Source: Nitrospirillum sp034653275
GTDB taxonomy: Bacteria; Pseudomonadota; Alphaproteobacteria; Azospirillales; Azospirillaceae
Assembly (NCBI RefSeq): GCF_034653275.1
Contig: NZ_JAYEES010000003.1
Location: forward strand, 1,798,001-1,862,000
Direction: 5' to 3'
DNA: 64,000 nucleotides
The stretch's first letter is position 1; each line of letters starts with the position of its first letter. The notes under the pieces are model-generated. The model ran no database searches. It saw only the letters and a program-made list of their open reading frames with translations, and was not told the DNA's origin. Positions 8,183 to 15,991 of this stretch are shown here, in pieces. Both the position numbers and the translations under genes were made by a program.

Positions 8183-9019
8183 TTATTTGCTTTGGCGTTC
8201 CAGGCCCTTGGCCTGCTGCCACAGGGCTTCCATCTCTTCCAAGGTCGCATCGCCGGGGCCGCGCCCGCCCTCCGCCAGCCAGGCCTCGATCTGGCGGAAG
8301 CGCCGCTCGAACTTGGCGTTGGTGCCGCGCAGGGCGGTTTCGGGATCCACGTCGATGTGGCGCGCCAGGTTGGCCAGCGCGAACACCAGGTCGCCCAGCT
8401 CATCCTGCATGCGGGCTTTCTCGGGCACCGCGTGCTCCATCTCCGCCCGCAGCTCGCCGATCTCCTCCTCGATCTTGTCCAGGATCTCCTTGGCCTGGGT
8501 CCAATCGAAGCCGACGCGGGCGGCGCGCTTTTGCAGCTTCACCGCCCGGGTCAGGGCCGGCAGGCCGCTGATGACGCCGTCAAGGGCGGAGGCCTTGGCG
8601 CCGCTGGCGGCGGCCTTGGCCGCGCGCTCCCCCGCCTTCTGGGCTTCCCAATTCTTCACCTGGTCGGTGGCGTCGGCCACGGCGCCGACCTGCTCACCGA
8701 ACACATGCGGGTGGCGGCGCACCATCTTGTCGCTCAGCGCCGTGGTGATGTCGTTGAAGTTCCACAGGCCCCGCTCGCTCGCCATCTGGGCGTAGAACAC
8801 CACCTGGAACAGCAGGTCGCCCAGCTCCTCCTTCAACGCCGCCATGTCGCCCTGCTCGATGGCGTCGGCCACCTCATACGCCTCCTCGATGGTGTGCGGA
8901 GCGATGGTGGGGAAGTCCTGTTCCAAATCCCAGGGGCAGCCGCCGTCGGGGTCCCGCAGCTTGGCCATGATGGCCAGCAGGCGGTCGATGGGGGCGGTCG
9001 CGGACGGGCGGTCGGTCAT
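8183..9019 (-). CDS. mazG: Nucleoside triphosphate pyrophosphohydrolase MazG
   Basis: 278 residues from ATG 9019. Two tandem all-alpha NTP-PPase (MazG) domains are visible. The first, about residues 10-120, has PDGGCPWDLEQ and the metal-binding EELGDLLFQ. The second, about 165-260, has EEEIGELRAE and QDELGDLVFALANLARH. The enzyme hydrolyses (d)NTPs to NMP and PPi in the cytoplasm, clearing aberrant nucleotides and lowering ppGpp effects in E. coli. Length fits the family (about 260-280). First gene of a pair with the SDR. Confidence 0.95.
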   Translation of the reverse strand: MTDRPSATAPIDRLLAIMAKLRDPDGGCPWDLEQDFPTIAPHTIEEAYEVADAIEQGDMAALKEELGDLLFQVVFYAQMASERGLWNFNDITTALSDKMVRRHPHVFGEQVGAVADATDQVKNWEAQKAGERAAKAAASGAKASALDGVISGLPALTRAVKLQKRAARVGFDWTQAKEILDKIEEEIGELRAEMEHAVPEKARMQDELGDLVFALANLARHIDVDPETALRGTNAKFERRFRQIEAWLAEGGRGPGDATLEEMEALWQQAKGLERQSK

Positions 9020-9113
9020 GGGCTGGTCCCGGAAAGGCGAAAGGGGAGCCGGATGGCCCCCCTTCCTACACCGAACCATGCGCCCGAGGCCACCGGCCCG
9101 GCGGCATGCGACA

Positions 9114-9953
9114 TCACTTCTTCAGGCCGATCTCACGCAGCCGCTGGTCCAGATACTCCCCCGCCGTGTAGGCGTCGCTGAGGCGCACGTCGGGCCGGGG
9201 ATGCAGGAACATGGGCATGGAATAGCGGGAGACGTTGTGCTCCGGCGGCGGGTTCACCACGCGGTGGGTGGTCGCCGGGAAGTAGCCGCCCGACGCCTCC
9301 TTCAGCATGTCGCCACCGTTGACGGCGATCATGCCGGCGTCGCAGGGCACGTCGTGCCAGTTGCCGGCCGTGTCCTTGGCCTGCAGGCCGGGCTCGCTGC
9401 CCGTCACCAGCAAGGTGATGAGGTTGATGTCCTCGTGCGCCGCGGCACGCACGGCGCCCGGTTCGAAGCCGTCGGCCAGGGGCGGGTAGTGCAGCACGCG
9501 GAACAGGCTCTGCGTGCTGCCTATCATCATGTCCGGCAGGGCCACGGAGAACTTCGCCTTCACCCCGTCCGGCGTGTGCTGCTGCAGCCAGCCCAGCAGG
9601 TCGGCGCCCAGCTGGGTCAAGGCCGCGTACATGGCCTCGGTCGCTTCCTTCACGCCCGACGGCAGGGGCCGGTTGGGATAGACGTGATAGAATTCCTTCA
9701 GGTCCTTGATGGGGCTGTCCTTGGCGTTTTCCGACCGGAAGGGGAAATAGCCGTCCTGCGTCTCGGGCGAGAACAGGTGGTCCATCTTGGAGTCCGACGC
9801 GAAGAAGGCCGCCCATTCCTTGTACAGGCGGTCGATCAGCGCCGGATCAATGGGGTGGTTGCGCAGCACGGCGAAGCCGGTCTCGTGCATGGAACGCACA
9901 AACTCGGCCGGGGCCGTGGACTCGGTGCAATCAACACTGGCGATATCGAACAT
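9114..9953 (-). CDS. Isopenicillin-N-synthase-like 2-oxoglutarate/Fe(II) dioxygenase
   Basis: 279 residues. The N-terminal DIOX_N-like part has HETGFAVLRNHPID (about residues 22-36). The catalytic jelly roll has the Fe(II) ligands HxD in AAHEDINLITLLV and the distal His in TTHRVVNPP, followed by the RxS 2-oxoglutarate/substrate motif in SRYSMPMF. The mid-region GYFPFRSENAK is also typical. The family couples 2-oxoglutarate decarboxylation (or ring closure in IPNS) to hydroxylation of small molecules. Substrate unknown. It lies 94 bp upstream of mazG on the same strand, probably its own unit. Confidence 0.85.
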   Translation of the reverse strand: MFDIASVDCTESTAPAEFVRSMHETGFAVLRNHPIDPALIDRLYKEWAAFFASDSKMDHLFSPETQDGYFPFRSENAKDSPIKDLKEFYHVYPNRPLPSGVKEATEAMYAALTQLGADLLGWLQQHTPDGVKAKFSVALPDMMIGSTQSLFRVLHYPPLADGFEPGAVRAAAHEDINLITLLVTGSEPGLQAKDTAGNWHDVPCDAGMIAVNGGDMLKEASGGYFPATTHRVVNPPPEHNVSRYSMPMFLHPRPDVRLSDAYTAGEYLDQRLREIGLKK

Positions 9954-10206
9954 GGGTGTTCCCTGAAGGCGCCCGTCCTCCCCGCCTTTGCGGAAAAGGG
10001 GATGGCATGCGGACGCCGTTACATCCGCCCCCGGGCCGCGGGCCAGGGACTGTTTTAAGGATCAAGGCCGGCCGCGGGCAGCCATGTCGAATTTCGGCGA
10101 CTATCAGCAGGCGGGCGGCCCGCCGTCAACCACGCAGATGTTGGAGAGTGTTTCCGTTTTTTGCAGGGGTATGGTGAAGTTCAACCTCCCTATCCGGAGG
10201 TGCCCC

Positions 10207-10765
10207 ATGCGTCTGTTCCCGGCCGCCGCGCTGATGCTGGCCTCCACCGCCGCCCTGGCGGGCCAGGGCGTGTCCGCCTCCAACCCGCCCGCCTCCAATC
10301 CCCCCACCTTGGCGCCGGCCCTGGCGCCGCTGGGCTTCTTGCTGGGGGATTGGAGCGGTGGGGGCAAAACGGCGGACGGCGGCACGGCGCGCGGCACCTC
10401 CACCATCCAGGCCGTGGCCGGCGGTGGCGGGCTGCTGCGCCGGGACCACACGGATTCTGGTGGGCAAGGACGGCAAGCCGGTGCCGGGCGCCGGCTTCGA
10501 CCAGATCATGCTGATCTATCCGCAGGACGGCACCCTGCATGCCGATTACCTGGATGGCCAGCACACCATCCACTACACCAGTGCCCAGGTGGCGGCCGGT
10601 GAAAGCGTGGCCTTCCTGGCCGACGCCACGGCCGCCACACCGGGCTTCCGCCTGGGCTACACCAAGGTGGACGCCGGCACCCTGCACGTGAAGTTCGAGA
10701 TGCTGCCCCCCGGCGCCCCCGGCTACATGACGATGGCCGAGGGCGACGTGAAGCGGCGCAAGTAG
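10207..10765 (+). pseudogene. Frameshifted small secreted beta-rich protein (DUF1579-like pattern)
   Basis: ATG 10207 follows a good CGGAGG site and begins a signal peptide (MRLFPAAALMLASTAALAGQ). Frame 1 encodes APLGFLLGDWSGGGK and continues to about LLRRDH at 10449; the conserved continuation ILVGKDGKPVPGAGFDQIML then runs in frame 2 to the stop at 10765. One extra G at about 10452-10453 explains the shift; without it a 185-residue protein results. The FLLGDWxGxG start and later paired strands recall DUF1579/heme-binding-like small barrels. It is either a real disruption or a sequencing error. It converges on the TfoX-N gene with a 3-bp gap. Confidence 0.7.
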
Positions 10766-10768
10766 GTC

Positions 10769-11119
10769 TCAGGCCTTTTTCACTTTCTTGGCCGGCGCCT
10801 TCGCGGCCGCCTGGGCCGCCTTGTGCACCCAGTCGCGCAAGGCGGCCGCGTCGGCCAGCAGGTCGTCGGGCACCACGACATAGCTCTTGCTCACCGGCTG
10901 GTCCGGCCCGTACTGCAGCGGCTTGGCGTCCGGCAAGGATAGAAGCGCCGCCTGGTCCGCCCCCGCCAGCTTCAGCGCCAGCCCGACGTCGGACAGCGAG
11001 GCCACCGGCTTGCCCCCGGCATAGGCCAGGATGCCGCCGAACATGGGCTTGTAGGTGAGTTCCAGATCCGGCACCGCCGCGGCCATCGCCGCCTGGAGAG
11101 TTTTGGGATCGTGCGCCAT
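10769..11119 (-). CDS. TfoX N-terminal domain protein
   Basis: 116 residues from ATG 11119. Residues about 18-95 match the TfoX_N fold (YKPMFGGILAYAGGKPVAS, LALKLAGADQAALLSLP, YVVVPDDLLAD), normally the N-terminal half of the competence regulator Sxy/TfoX. Here it stands alone with a Lys/Ala-rich tail (APAKKVKKA) that could touch nucleic acid. Stand-alone TfoX_N proteins are common in Alphaproteobacteria and their role is not established; a link to competence should not be assumed. Confidence 0.85.
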   Translation of the reverse strand: MAHDPKTLQAAMAAAVPDLELTYKPMFGGILAYAGGKPVASLSDVGLALKLAGADQAALLSLPDAKPLQYGPDQPVSKSYVVVPDDLLADAAALRDWVHKAAQAAAKAPAKKVKKA

Positions 11120-11217
11120 GAGGGTCCCTGTCGTTAGGCTGGTAACGGGGAATTTAGCATCCCCGGCGTGACAGATGCTGGCAGGATGAAGGCCCGACAT
11201 CGGCGCAGGGCGACCCC

Positions 11218-11655
11218 ATGAACTCCCCCCATCTGACCTGGCAATTCTGGGCCGTGCTGTCGGCCCTGTTCGCGGCGCTGACCGCCATCCTGGCCAAGGT
11301 GGGGGTGGAGGGGGTGAACTCCGACTTCGCCACGCTGGTCCGGACGGCGGTGATCCTGCTGGTCATCGCGGCCCTGCTGCCCGTCACCGGGCAGTGGCAG
11401 CCGCCGGGCAGCGTATCGGCCCGCAGCTATCTGTTCCTGGTGCTGTCCGGTTTGGCCACCGGCGGGTCGTGGCTCTGTTATTTCCGGGCGCTGAAGCTGG
11501 GGGAGGCGGCGCGGGTGGCGCCCATCGACAAGATGAGCGTGGTGCTGGTGGCCCTGTTCGGCGCGCTGTTCCTGGGCGAAAGGCTCAGCCTGCCCAACTG
11601 GCTGGGCGTGGCCTTCATCGCATTGGGCGCGGTGCTGGTGGCCTTGCGGGGATGA
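11218..11655 (+). CDS. Four-helix EamA-family transporter (half-size DMT protein)
   Basis: 145 residues from ATG 11218. Hydrophobic segments at about 9-27, 41-58, 72-90 and 100-143 (the last probably two helices) form a single EamA repeat; full-size DMT exporters have two. Signature end: APIDKMSVVLVALFGALFLGERLS (quoted in two parts in the family as P..K.s.v...l...lflgE.ls), then NWLGVAFIALGAVL. Half-size EamA proteins probably dimerise. Substrate unknown; metabolite export or uptake is typical of the family. Confidence 0.85.
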   Translation: MNSPHLTWQFWAVLSALFAALTAILAKVGVEGVNSDFATLVRTAVILLVIAALLPVTGQWQPPGSVSARSYLFLVLSGLATGGSWLCYFRALKLGEAARVAPIDKMSVVLVALFGALFLGERLSLPNWLGVAFIALGAVLVALRG

Positions 11656-11733
11656 GATGGGTAAGGGTTTCTTAACAGCTTCCACACCATCCTATGGCGA
11701 TAAAAATGAAGAATTTTCAACGGGGGGTGTTTT

Positions 11734-13026
11734 GTGGACGGCTTGGACCTGGAACAGTCGAGCGAACAGTTCTTGCAGGCGGCACCCAAGCTGCGCGCCA
11801 TTTTCCGGGCGCAGAACCAGGCCTGTGCCGGCAGCCTGCACATGGTCGGGCTGGATAGCCTGCGCGAGCGGCTGGGGGACCGCTGGCCGCGGGTGGCGGA
11901 CCGCGTGCACATGTTGGCGGAACGCCTGTTGGGGCAGTTGCTGACGCCCAGGGACACCTGGTTTCGCCATGGGGAGGAGGGCTACATCGTCGTCTTCGCC
12001 CAGCTGGGCCGGCGCGAGGCCGGCCTGGTGTGTGGCAAGGTGGTGGAACAATTGCAGCGCCTGTTGCTGGGGGATGTCGACACGGCCGCCGTGCGCGTGC
12101 ACTCCGCCGTGCATCAGGTCGGCCGCGAACTGCTGTTCCAAAGCAACACCCTGAACGACATGCTGGCGGGCGCCGCCGCGCAGGCGGCGGAGTCGACGGC
12201 GGCCGCGACGGCGGTGGAAACGGGCAAGGCCAGCGCCTGGTGGACCCATGCCGCCTTGCAGGAGCAGCCGGCGCAGGTCGTCTACCGGCCCATCTGGGAT
12301 GTGCGCAAGGAGGCGCTGTCGATCTACATGGCGCGCATCATGCGGCCGCGCCGGGGGCGGCAGCCCTTGTGGGGTTATGATTGCATCAACGATTCGCGCG
12401 ACATGCAGCAAATTCTGGCCCTGGATCTGGAGGTGCTGCGCCAGGCCATGGAAGTGTATGGGGAGCTGTATGTGAACCAGTTCCGCTGCTTCCTTTCGGT
12501 GCCGGTTCATTTCGAGACGCTGGCCAGCGTGGGACGGCGGCGGGAATACCTGTGCGCCCTTCAGGCCATCCCACGGGAGCTGCTGGCCTTCCTCGCCTTC
12601 CATCTGGTGGGCTTGCCCCAGGGCATCCCGTCCAGTCGCGCGGCCGAGATGGTCAGCCTTCTGAAGCAATTCAGCCGGGTGGTCACGGCCGTGGTGGAGA
12701 GCGGCTCCCAAGATTTGCCGGCCTTGGCGGCGGCCGGCGTCCACATCGCCATCATATTGCTGCCGCCCGGCGCCTCACCCCGGCATTGGGGAACGGAACT
12801 CAAGCGCTTCTCACATGAGGCCACGCGCCTGCGCATGCGCGCGGGCGTCGAAGGCGTGGATACCGCCATAATGGCCTCCTACGCCGATGAGGCCGGCTTC
12901 CAATACATGGCCGGCGATTTCATCGGCCCCTGGTCCGAGGTTCCGGAGAACGCCCTGCGGTTCACCCGCTCCGATCTGAAAGCCCGCATGGACGCGAGCC
13001 GGGGACCTGAACGTCCACGCGGCTGA
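11734..13026 (+). CDS. Putative degenerate GGDEF-EAL protein, copy 1
   Basis: 430 residues from GTG 11734, six bases after a CGGGGGG site; starts MDGLDLEQ like its paralogue. I know no named family. Residues about 17-130 look like a worn diguanylate cyclase fold: LHMVGLDSLRERLGDRWP, then WFRHGEEGYIVVF, where HGEEGY aligns with the RxGGDEF hairpin. Residues about 185-430 recall an EAL domain without its signature: VVYRPIWDVRKEALSIY (cf. YQPIVDLxTG...EAL), FRCFLSVPVHFETL, then MRAGVEGVDT and AGFQYMAGDFIGP (cf. AEGVET and QGYxxGxP). Catalytic Glu and Asp residues are missing, so an enzymatically dead sensor or c-di-GMP effector is inferred. Only 100 bp separate it from copy 2. Confidence 0.6.
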   Translation: MDGLDLEQSSEQFLQAAPKLRAIFRAQNQACAGSLHMVGLDSLRERLGDRWPRVADRVHMLAERLLGQLLTPRDTWFRHGEEGYIVVFAQLGRREAGLVCGKVVEQLQRLLLGDVDTAAVRVHSAVHQVGRELLFQSNTLNDMLAGAAAQAAESTAAATAVETGKASAWWTHAALQEQPAQVVYRPIWDVRKEALSIYMARIMRPRRGRQPLWGYDCINDSRDMQQILALDLEVLRQAMEVYGELYVNQFRCFLSVPVHFETLASVGRRREYLCALQAIPRELLAFLAFHLVGLPQGIPSSRAAEMVSLLKQFSRVVTAVVESGSQDLPALAAAGVHIAIILLPPGASPRHWGTELKRFSHEATRLRMRAGVEGVDTAIMASYADEAGFQYMAGDFIGPWSEVPENALRFTRSDLKARMDASRGPERPRG

Positions 13027-13126
13027 TCGTTGGCTGGCTGCGGATCATCCCGGCGGCAACCCCTTCTTAACCAGCGGAGGGGCAATCTGAAGTCTTGGGG
13101 ATGGGGAGTTTTCGGGATTGTCAGTC

Positions 13127-14392
13127 ATGGACGGGTTGGCACAGCGGGAAGAGACGGGCGGGCACTTCACCGAGGCGGCGCCCAAGTTGCGCGCCATTTT
13201 CCAGGCTCAGACGCAGGCCGCCGCCGGCAGCCTGCACATGGTGGGACTGGACAGCCTGCGCAGTCGCCTGGGCGCGCGTTGGCCCCGCGTGGCCGACCGG
13301 GTGCACATGCTGACGGAGCGCCTGTTGCGGCAGATGCTGAACCCCCGGGACGCCTGGTTCCGCCATGGGGAGGAGGGCTATATCGTCGTCTTCCACCAGT
13401 TGGGCCGGATGGAGGCGGGCCTGGTCTGCGCCAAGGTGGTGGAACAGCTGCAGCGCCTGTTGTTGGGCGATGTCGACACCGCCGCCGTGCGCGTCCATTC
13501 CGCCGTGCATGAGATGGACGGCGAACTGCTGTTCCAGAGCAACAGCCTGCATGAAATGCTGGCGGGCGCCGCCTCGCAGGCGGGGGCGGCGGTGGCGGCG
13601 GAGAGCAGCGCCGACAAGGCCAATCCCTGGTGGGCCCACGCCGCCCCGCAGGAAGAGCCGGTGCAGGTCGTCTATAGGCCCATCTGGGACGTGCGCAAGG
13701 AGGTGCTGTCCATCTACCTCGCCCGTGCCATGCGGCCCCGCCGGGGGCGCCTGCCGCTGTGGGGCTATGACTGTGCCGCCGATCCGCAGGACATGCAGCA
13801 GATCCTGGGCCTGGACCTGGACGTGCTGCGCCAGACCATGGAGGTCTACGGCGAACTGTACCGCAACCAGTTCCGCTGTTTCCTGTCCGTGCCGGTGCAT
13901 TTCGAGACGTTGGCCGGCATAGCCCGCCGGCGCGAATACCTGGCGGCCTTGCAGGCCGTTCCGAAGGAATTGGTGGCGTTCCTGGCCTTCCACGTCGTGG
14001 GCTTCCCCCAGGGCGTGCCGGTCAGCCGGGCGACCGAGATGGTGGCGTTCCTGAAACAGTTCAGCCGCGTGGTCATCGCCGTGGTGGAAAGCGGCTGCCA
14101 GGATCTGCCGGCCTTGGCGGCGGCCGGCGTCTACATCGTCACCATGCTGCTGCCGCCGGGTGCCTCGCCCAAGCGCTGGGGGCCGGAGCTGTCGCGCTTC
14201 TCACACGAGGCCTTGCGCCTGCGCGTGCACGCGGGGGTGGAGGGCGTGGACACCAGCCTGATGGCCTCGTACGCCGATGGCGCCGGCTTCCACTACATGG
14301 CCGGCGACTTCATCGGCCCCTGGTCCGAAGTGCCGGAGAACGCGCTGCGCTTCACCCACGCCGATCTGCGCGCCCGCATCGTCGCCGACTAA
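13127..14392 (+). CDS. Putative degenerate GGDEF-EAL protein, copy 2
   Basis: 421 residues from ATG 13127 (MDGLAQREE), the start that aligns with copy 1; a TTG three codons earlier is possible. It is alike along its whole length to the preceding gene (for example VEQLQRLLLGDVDTAAVRVH and YMAGDFIGPWSEVPENALRF are shared), differing mostly in the first 20 residues and in the Ala-rich linker at about 155-185. It has the same pseudo-GGDEF (WFRHGEEGYIVVF) and pseudo-EAL features. A tandem gene duplication retained with both reading frames intact suggests both copies are used. The stop overlaps that of the convergent YdeI-like gene. Confidence 0.6.
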   Translation: MDGLAQREETGGHFTEAAPKLRAIFQAQTQAAAGSLHMVGLDSLRSRLGARWPRVADRVHMLTERLLRQMLNPRDAWFRHGEEGYIVVFHQLGRMEAGLVCAKVVEQLQRLLLGDVDTAAVRVHSAVHEMDGELLFQSNSLHEMLAGAASQAGAAVAAESSADKANPWWAHAAPQEEPVQVVYRPIWDVRKEVLSIYLARAMRPRRGRLPLWGYDCAADPQDMQQILGLDLDVLRQTMEVYGELYRNQFRCFLSVPVHFETLAGIARRREYLAALQAVPKELVAFLAFHVVGFPQGVPVSRATEMVAFLKQFSRVVIAVVESGCQDLPALAAAGVYIVTMLLPPGASPKRWGPELSRFSHEALRLRVHAGVEGVDTSLMASYADGAGFHYMAGDFIGPWSEVPENALRFTHADLRARIVAD

Positions 14393-14970
14393 TCATCCAG
14401 CCCCTTGCCGGCCAGGATCAGGGGGGCGCTTTTCTCGATGCGCGCCATCCGGGTCTTGGCCTGTTTAGCGGATGAGAAGTGCAGCAGGTAGCCGCGCTGC
14501 CGGCCGGGCGTCAGGGCGTCGAACGCCGCCTTCAGCGCGGGGTCGCCGTCCAGGCGGCTCTGGAATTCCTCGGGTACGGCGAATTCCCGGGTCGGCTTGA
14601 AATCCACCTTCAGGCCGGCCTTCTCCACGGCGATGGCCTCCAGGATGTAGGCCTTCAGCGTTGGCGCCAGCTGGGCGATCTCACCGCTGGTGGTGAAGCG
14701 GATCTGGCGGCCGGCCTGCACATTCTCCGTCTGCTGGACCAGGATGCCGTTGGGGTCCTTCATGAGCGCGCCCTTGAAGAACAGCAGGGCGCAATACTCC
14801 TTGAAGCCGTGGATCAGGACGACGTTGGCGCCGCCGGAGGTGTAGCACGGATGGCCCCACTTGAAGTCCTCCACCAATGGGCAATCCAGCGCGATGGCCC
14901 GCAGCTTGGCGACTTCCTCGCGCCATTTGCCGGCCTTCTCCACATAGGCGTCGACCTTGGAATGGGTCAT
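14389..14970 (-). CDS. YdeI/OmpD-associated family protein with DUF1801 fold
   Basis: 193 residues from ATG 14970. The N-terminal two-thirds is the DUF1801 fold with FKWGHPCYTSGGANVVLIHG and CALLFFKGALMKDPNG. The C-terminal part carries the YdeI-type tail FAVPEEFQSRLDGDPAL, AFDALTPGRQRGYLLHF and SSAKQAKTRMARIEKS. Members are small cytoplasmic proteins linked loosely to stress or peptide resistance; biochemical role unknown. It is convergent with the degenerate GGDEF-EAL pair, the two stop codons overlapping in the CTAA at 14389-14392. Confidence 0.85.
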   Translation of the reverse strand: MTHSKVDAYVEKAGKWREEVAKLRAIALDCPLVEDFKWGHPCYTSGGANVVLIHGFKEYCALLFFKGALMKDPNGILVQQTENVQAGRQIRFTTSGEIAQLAPTLKAYILEAIAVEKAGLKVDFKPTREFAVPEEFQSRLDGDPALKAAFDALTPGRQRGYLLHFSSAKQAKTRMARIEKSAPLILAGKGLDD

Positions 14971-15013
14971 GCGGTCCTCCCGACCGATTATCTTTAGTTC
15001 TTGCTTGTATGGA

Positions 15014-15991
15014 TCAGAGCGTCTGGGACTGGCGTTGGCCCTGGCCATCCTGGATTTGCGCCTGCCGCAGGGCGGGCGGATCCTCCCCCACCTCCTCGAC
15101 ATCCACGCTGACATACAGGGCATGGGTGTCGCCGCCCAGGATGACGCCGCGCAGGGGGCAGACGTCATCGTAATCGCGGCCATAGGCCAGGGTGATGTGG
15201 TTGCGGTCGATCAGCACGTCGTTGGTGGGGTCCATGTCGACCCAGCCGGCGTCGGGTCCGCACCACACCTGCGCCCAGGCGTGGCTGGCGTCGGCGCCTT
15301 GCAGGCGCGGCTGGCCAGGCGGCGGCAGGGTGCGGAGATAGCCGCTGACATAGCGCGCGGGCAGCCCCAGGGCGCGCAGGGCGCCGATCATGACGTGGGC
15401 GAAGTCCTGACAGACGCCGCGCTTGAGCGCCAGCGCCTCCAGCACCGGCGTGGTCACGCTGGTGGCGGTGGCGTCGAAGGTGAAGTCATCGTGGATGCGG
15501 CGCGTCAGGTCGCGGGCGCCGGCGCCGACGGGCATGCCGGCCGGAAAGCTGCCGGCGGCGAAGGCGGCCAGGTCCGGGCTGGGCTGGGGCAGGCGGGGGG
15601 AGGCCTCGATGAACTCAGCCACCGCCAGCAGGCCGGGCGCCTGGGCCGCGATTTCCTCCCACGCCGGTGTGGCCTCCAGGTCCGGGGCGGGCCGCGGCGT
15701 CAGGGTGACGTCCAGTTCCACCGTCATGGACAGGTCCAGGTGGGGCGTGTCGATGGCGACATAGCTGGTGGGATTGCCCAGCCAATCCAGGCGGTCCGCC
15801 ACCACCGTGGGCTCGGGCTCCACCGTCAGCGCCACCACCCGCGCCCGCTGGCCCGCCAGGTCGCGCGGTCCCAGGTGGGCGATCAGCTGGGAAGAGACGA
15901 CCTGCACCGTGTAGCTGTACCGCGTGGTGTGGCGGCAGCGGTAGCGGACGGGCGCTAGGCGGGGCTGATCAGGCGGCACGGGCGCGGACAT
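15014..15991 (-). CDS. Transglutaminase-like cysteine peptidase-fold protein
   Basis: 325 residues. The N-terminal part (about residues 15-110) is the bacterial transglutaminase-like N domain (YRCRHTTRYSYTVQVVSSQL). The core carries the triad: Cys in KRGVCQDFAHV, His in DASHAWAQVWC, Asp in VDMDPTNDV. Third gene of an operon; its start lies inside the 3' end of the ATP-grasp/Alpha-E gene (23-bp overlap). In the published genomic analysis of such clusters (Iyer and colleagues, ATP-grasp/amidoligase systems) these enzymes are predicted to process peptide-like conjugates made by the neighbouring ATP-grasp. Direct experimental function is lacking. Confidence 0.9.
   Translation of the reverse strand: MSAPVPPDQPRLAPVRYRCRHTTRYSYTVQVVSSQLIAHLGPRDLAGQRARVVALTVEPEPTVVADRLDWLGNPTSYVAIDTPHLDLSMTVELDVTLTPRPAPDLEATPAWEEIAAQAPGLLAVAEFIEASPRLPQPSPDLAAFAAGSFPAGMPVGAGARDLTRRIHDDFTFDATATSVTTPVLEALALKRGVCQDFAHVMIGALRALGLPARYVSGYLRTLPPPGQPRLQGADASHAWAQVWCGPDAGWVDMDPTNDVLIDRNHITLAYGRDYDDVCPLRGVILGGDTHALYVSVDVEEVGEDPPALRQAQIQDGQGQRQSQTL

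Noticed and set aside
7409..9181. Very long plus-strand open frame opposite the SDR and mazG genes
   Set aside because: It is a GC-rich antisense frame; the minus-strand proteins have clear families and ribosome sites, while this frame is His/Gln/Gly-rich with no motif.
10084..10206. In-frame ATG at 10084 that would lengthen the frameshifted secreted protein
   Set aside because: It would place 41 atypical residues before a clear signal peptide; the ATG at 10207 has a strong CGGAGG site.
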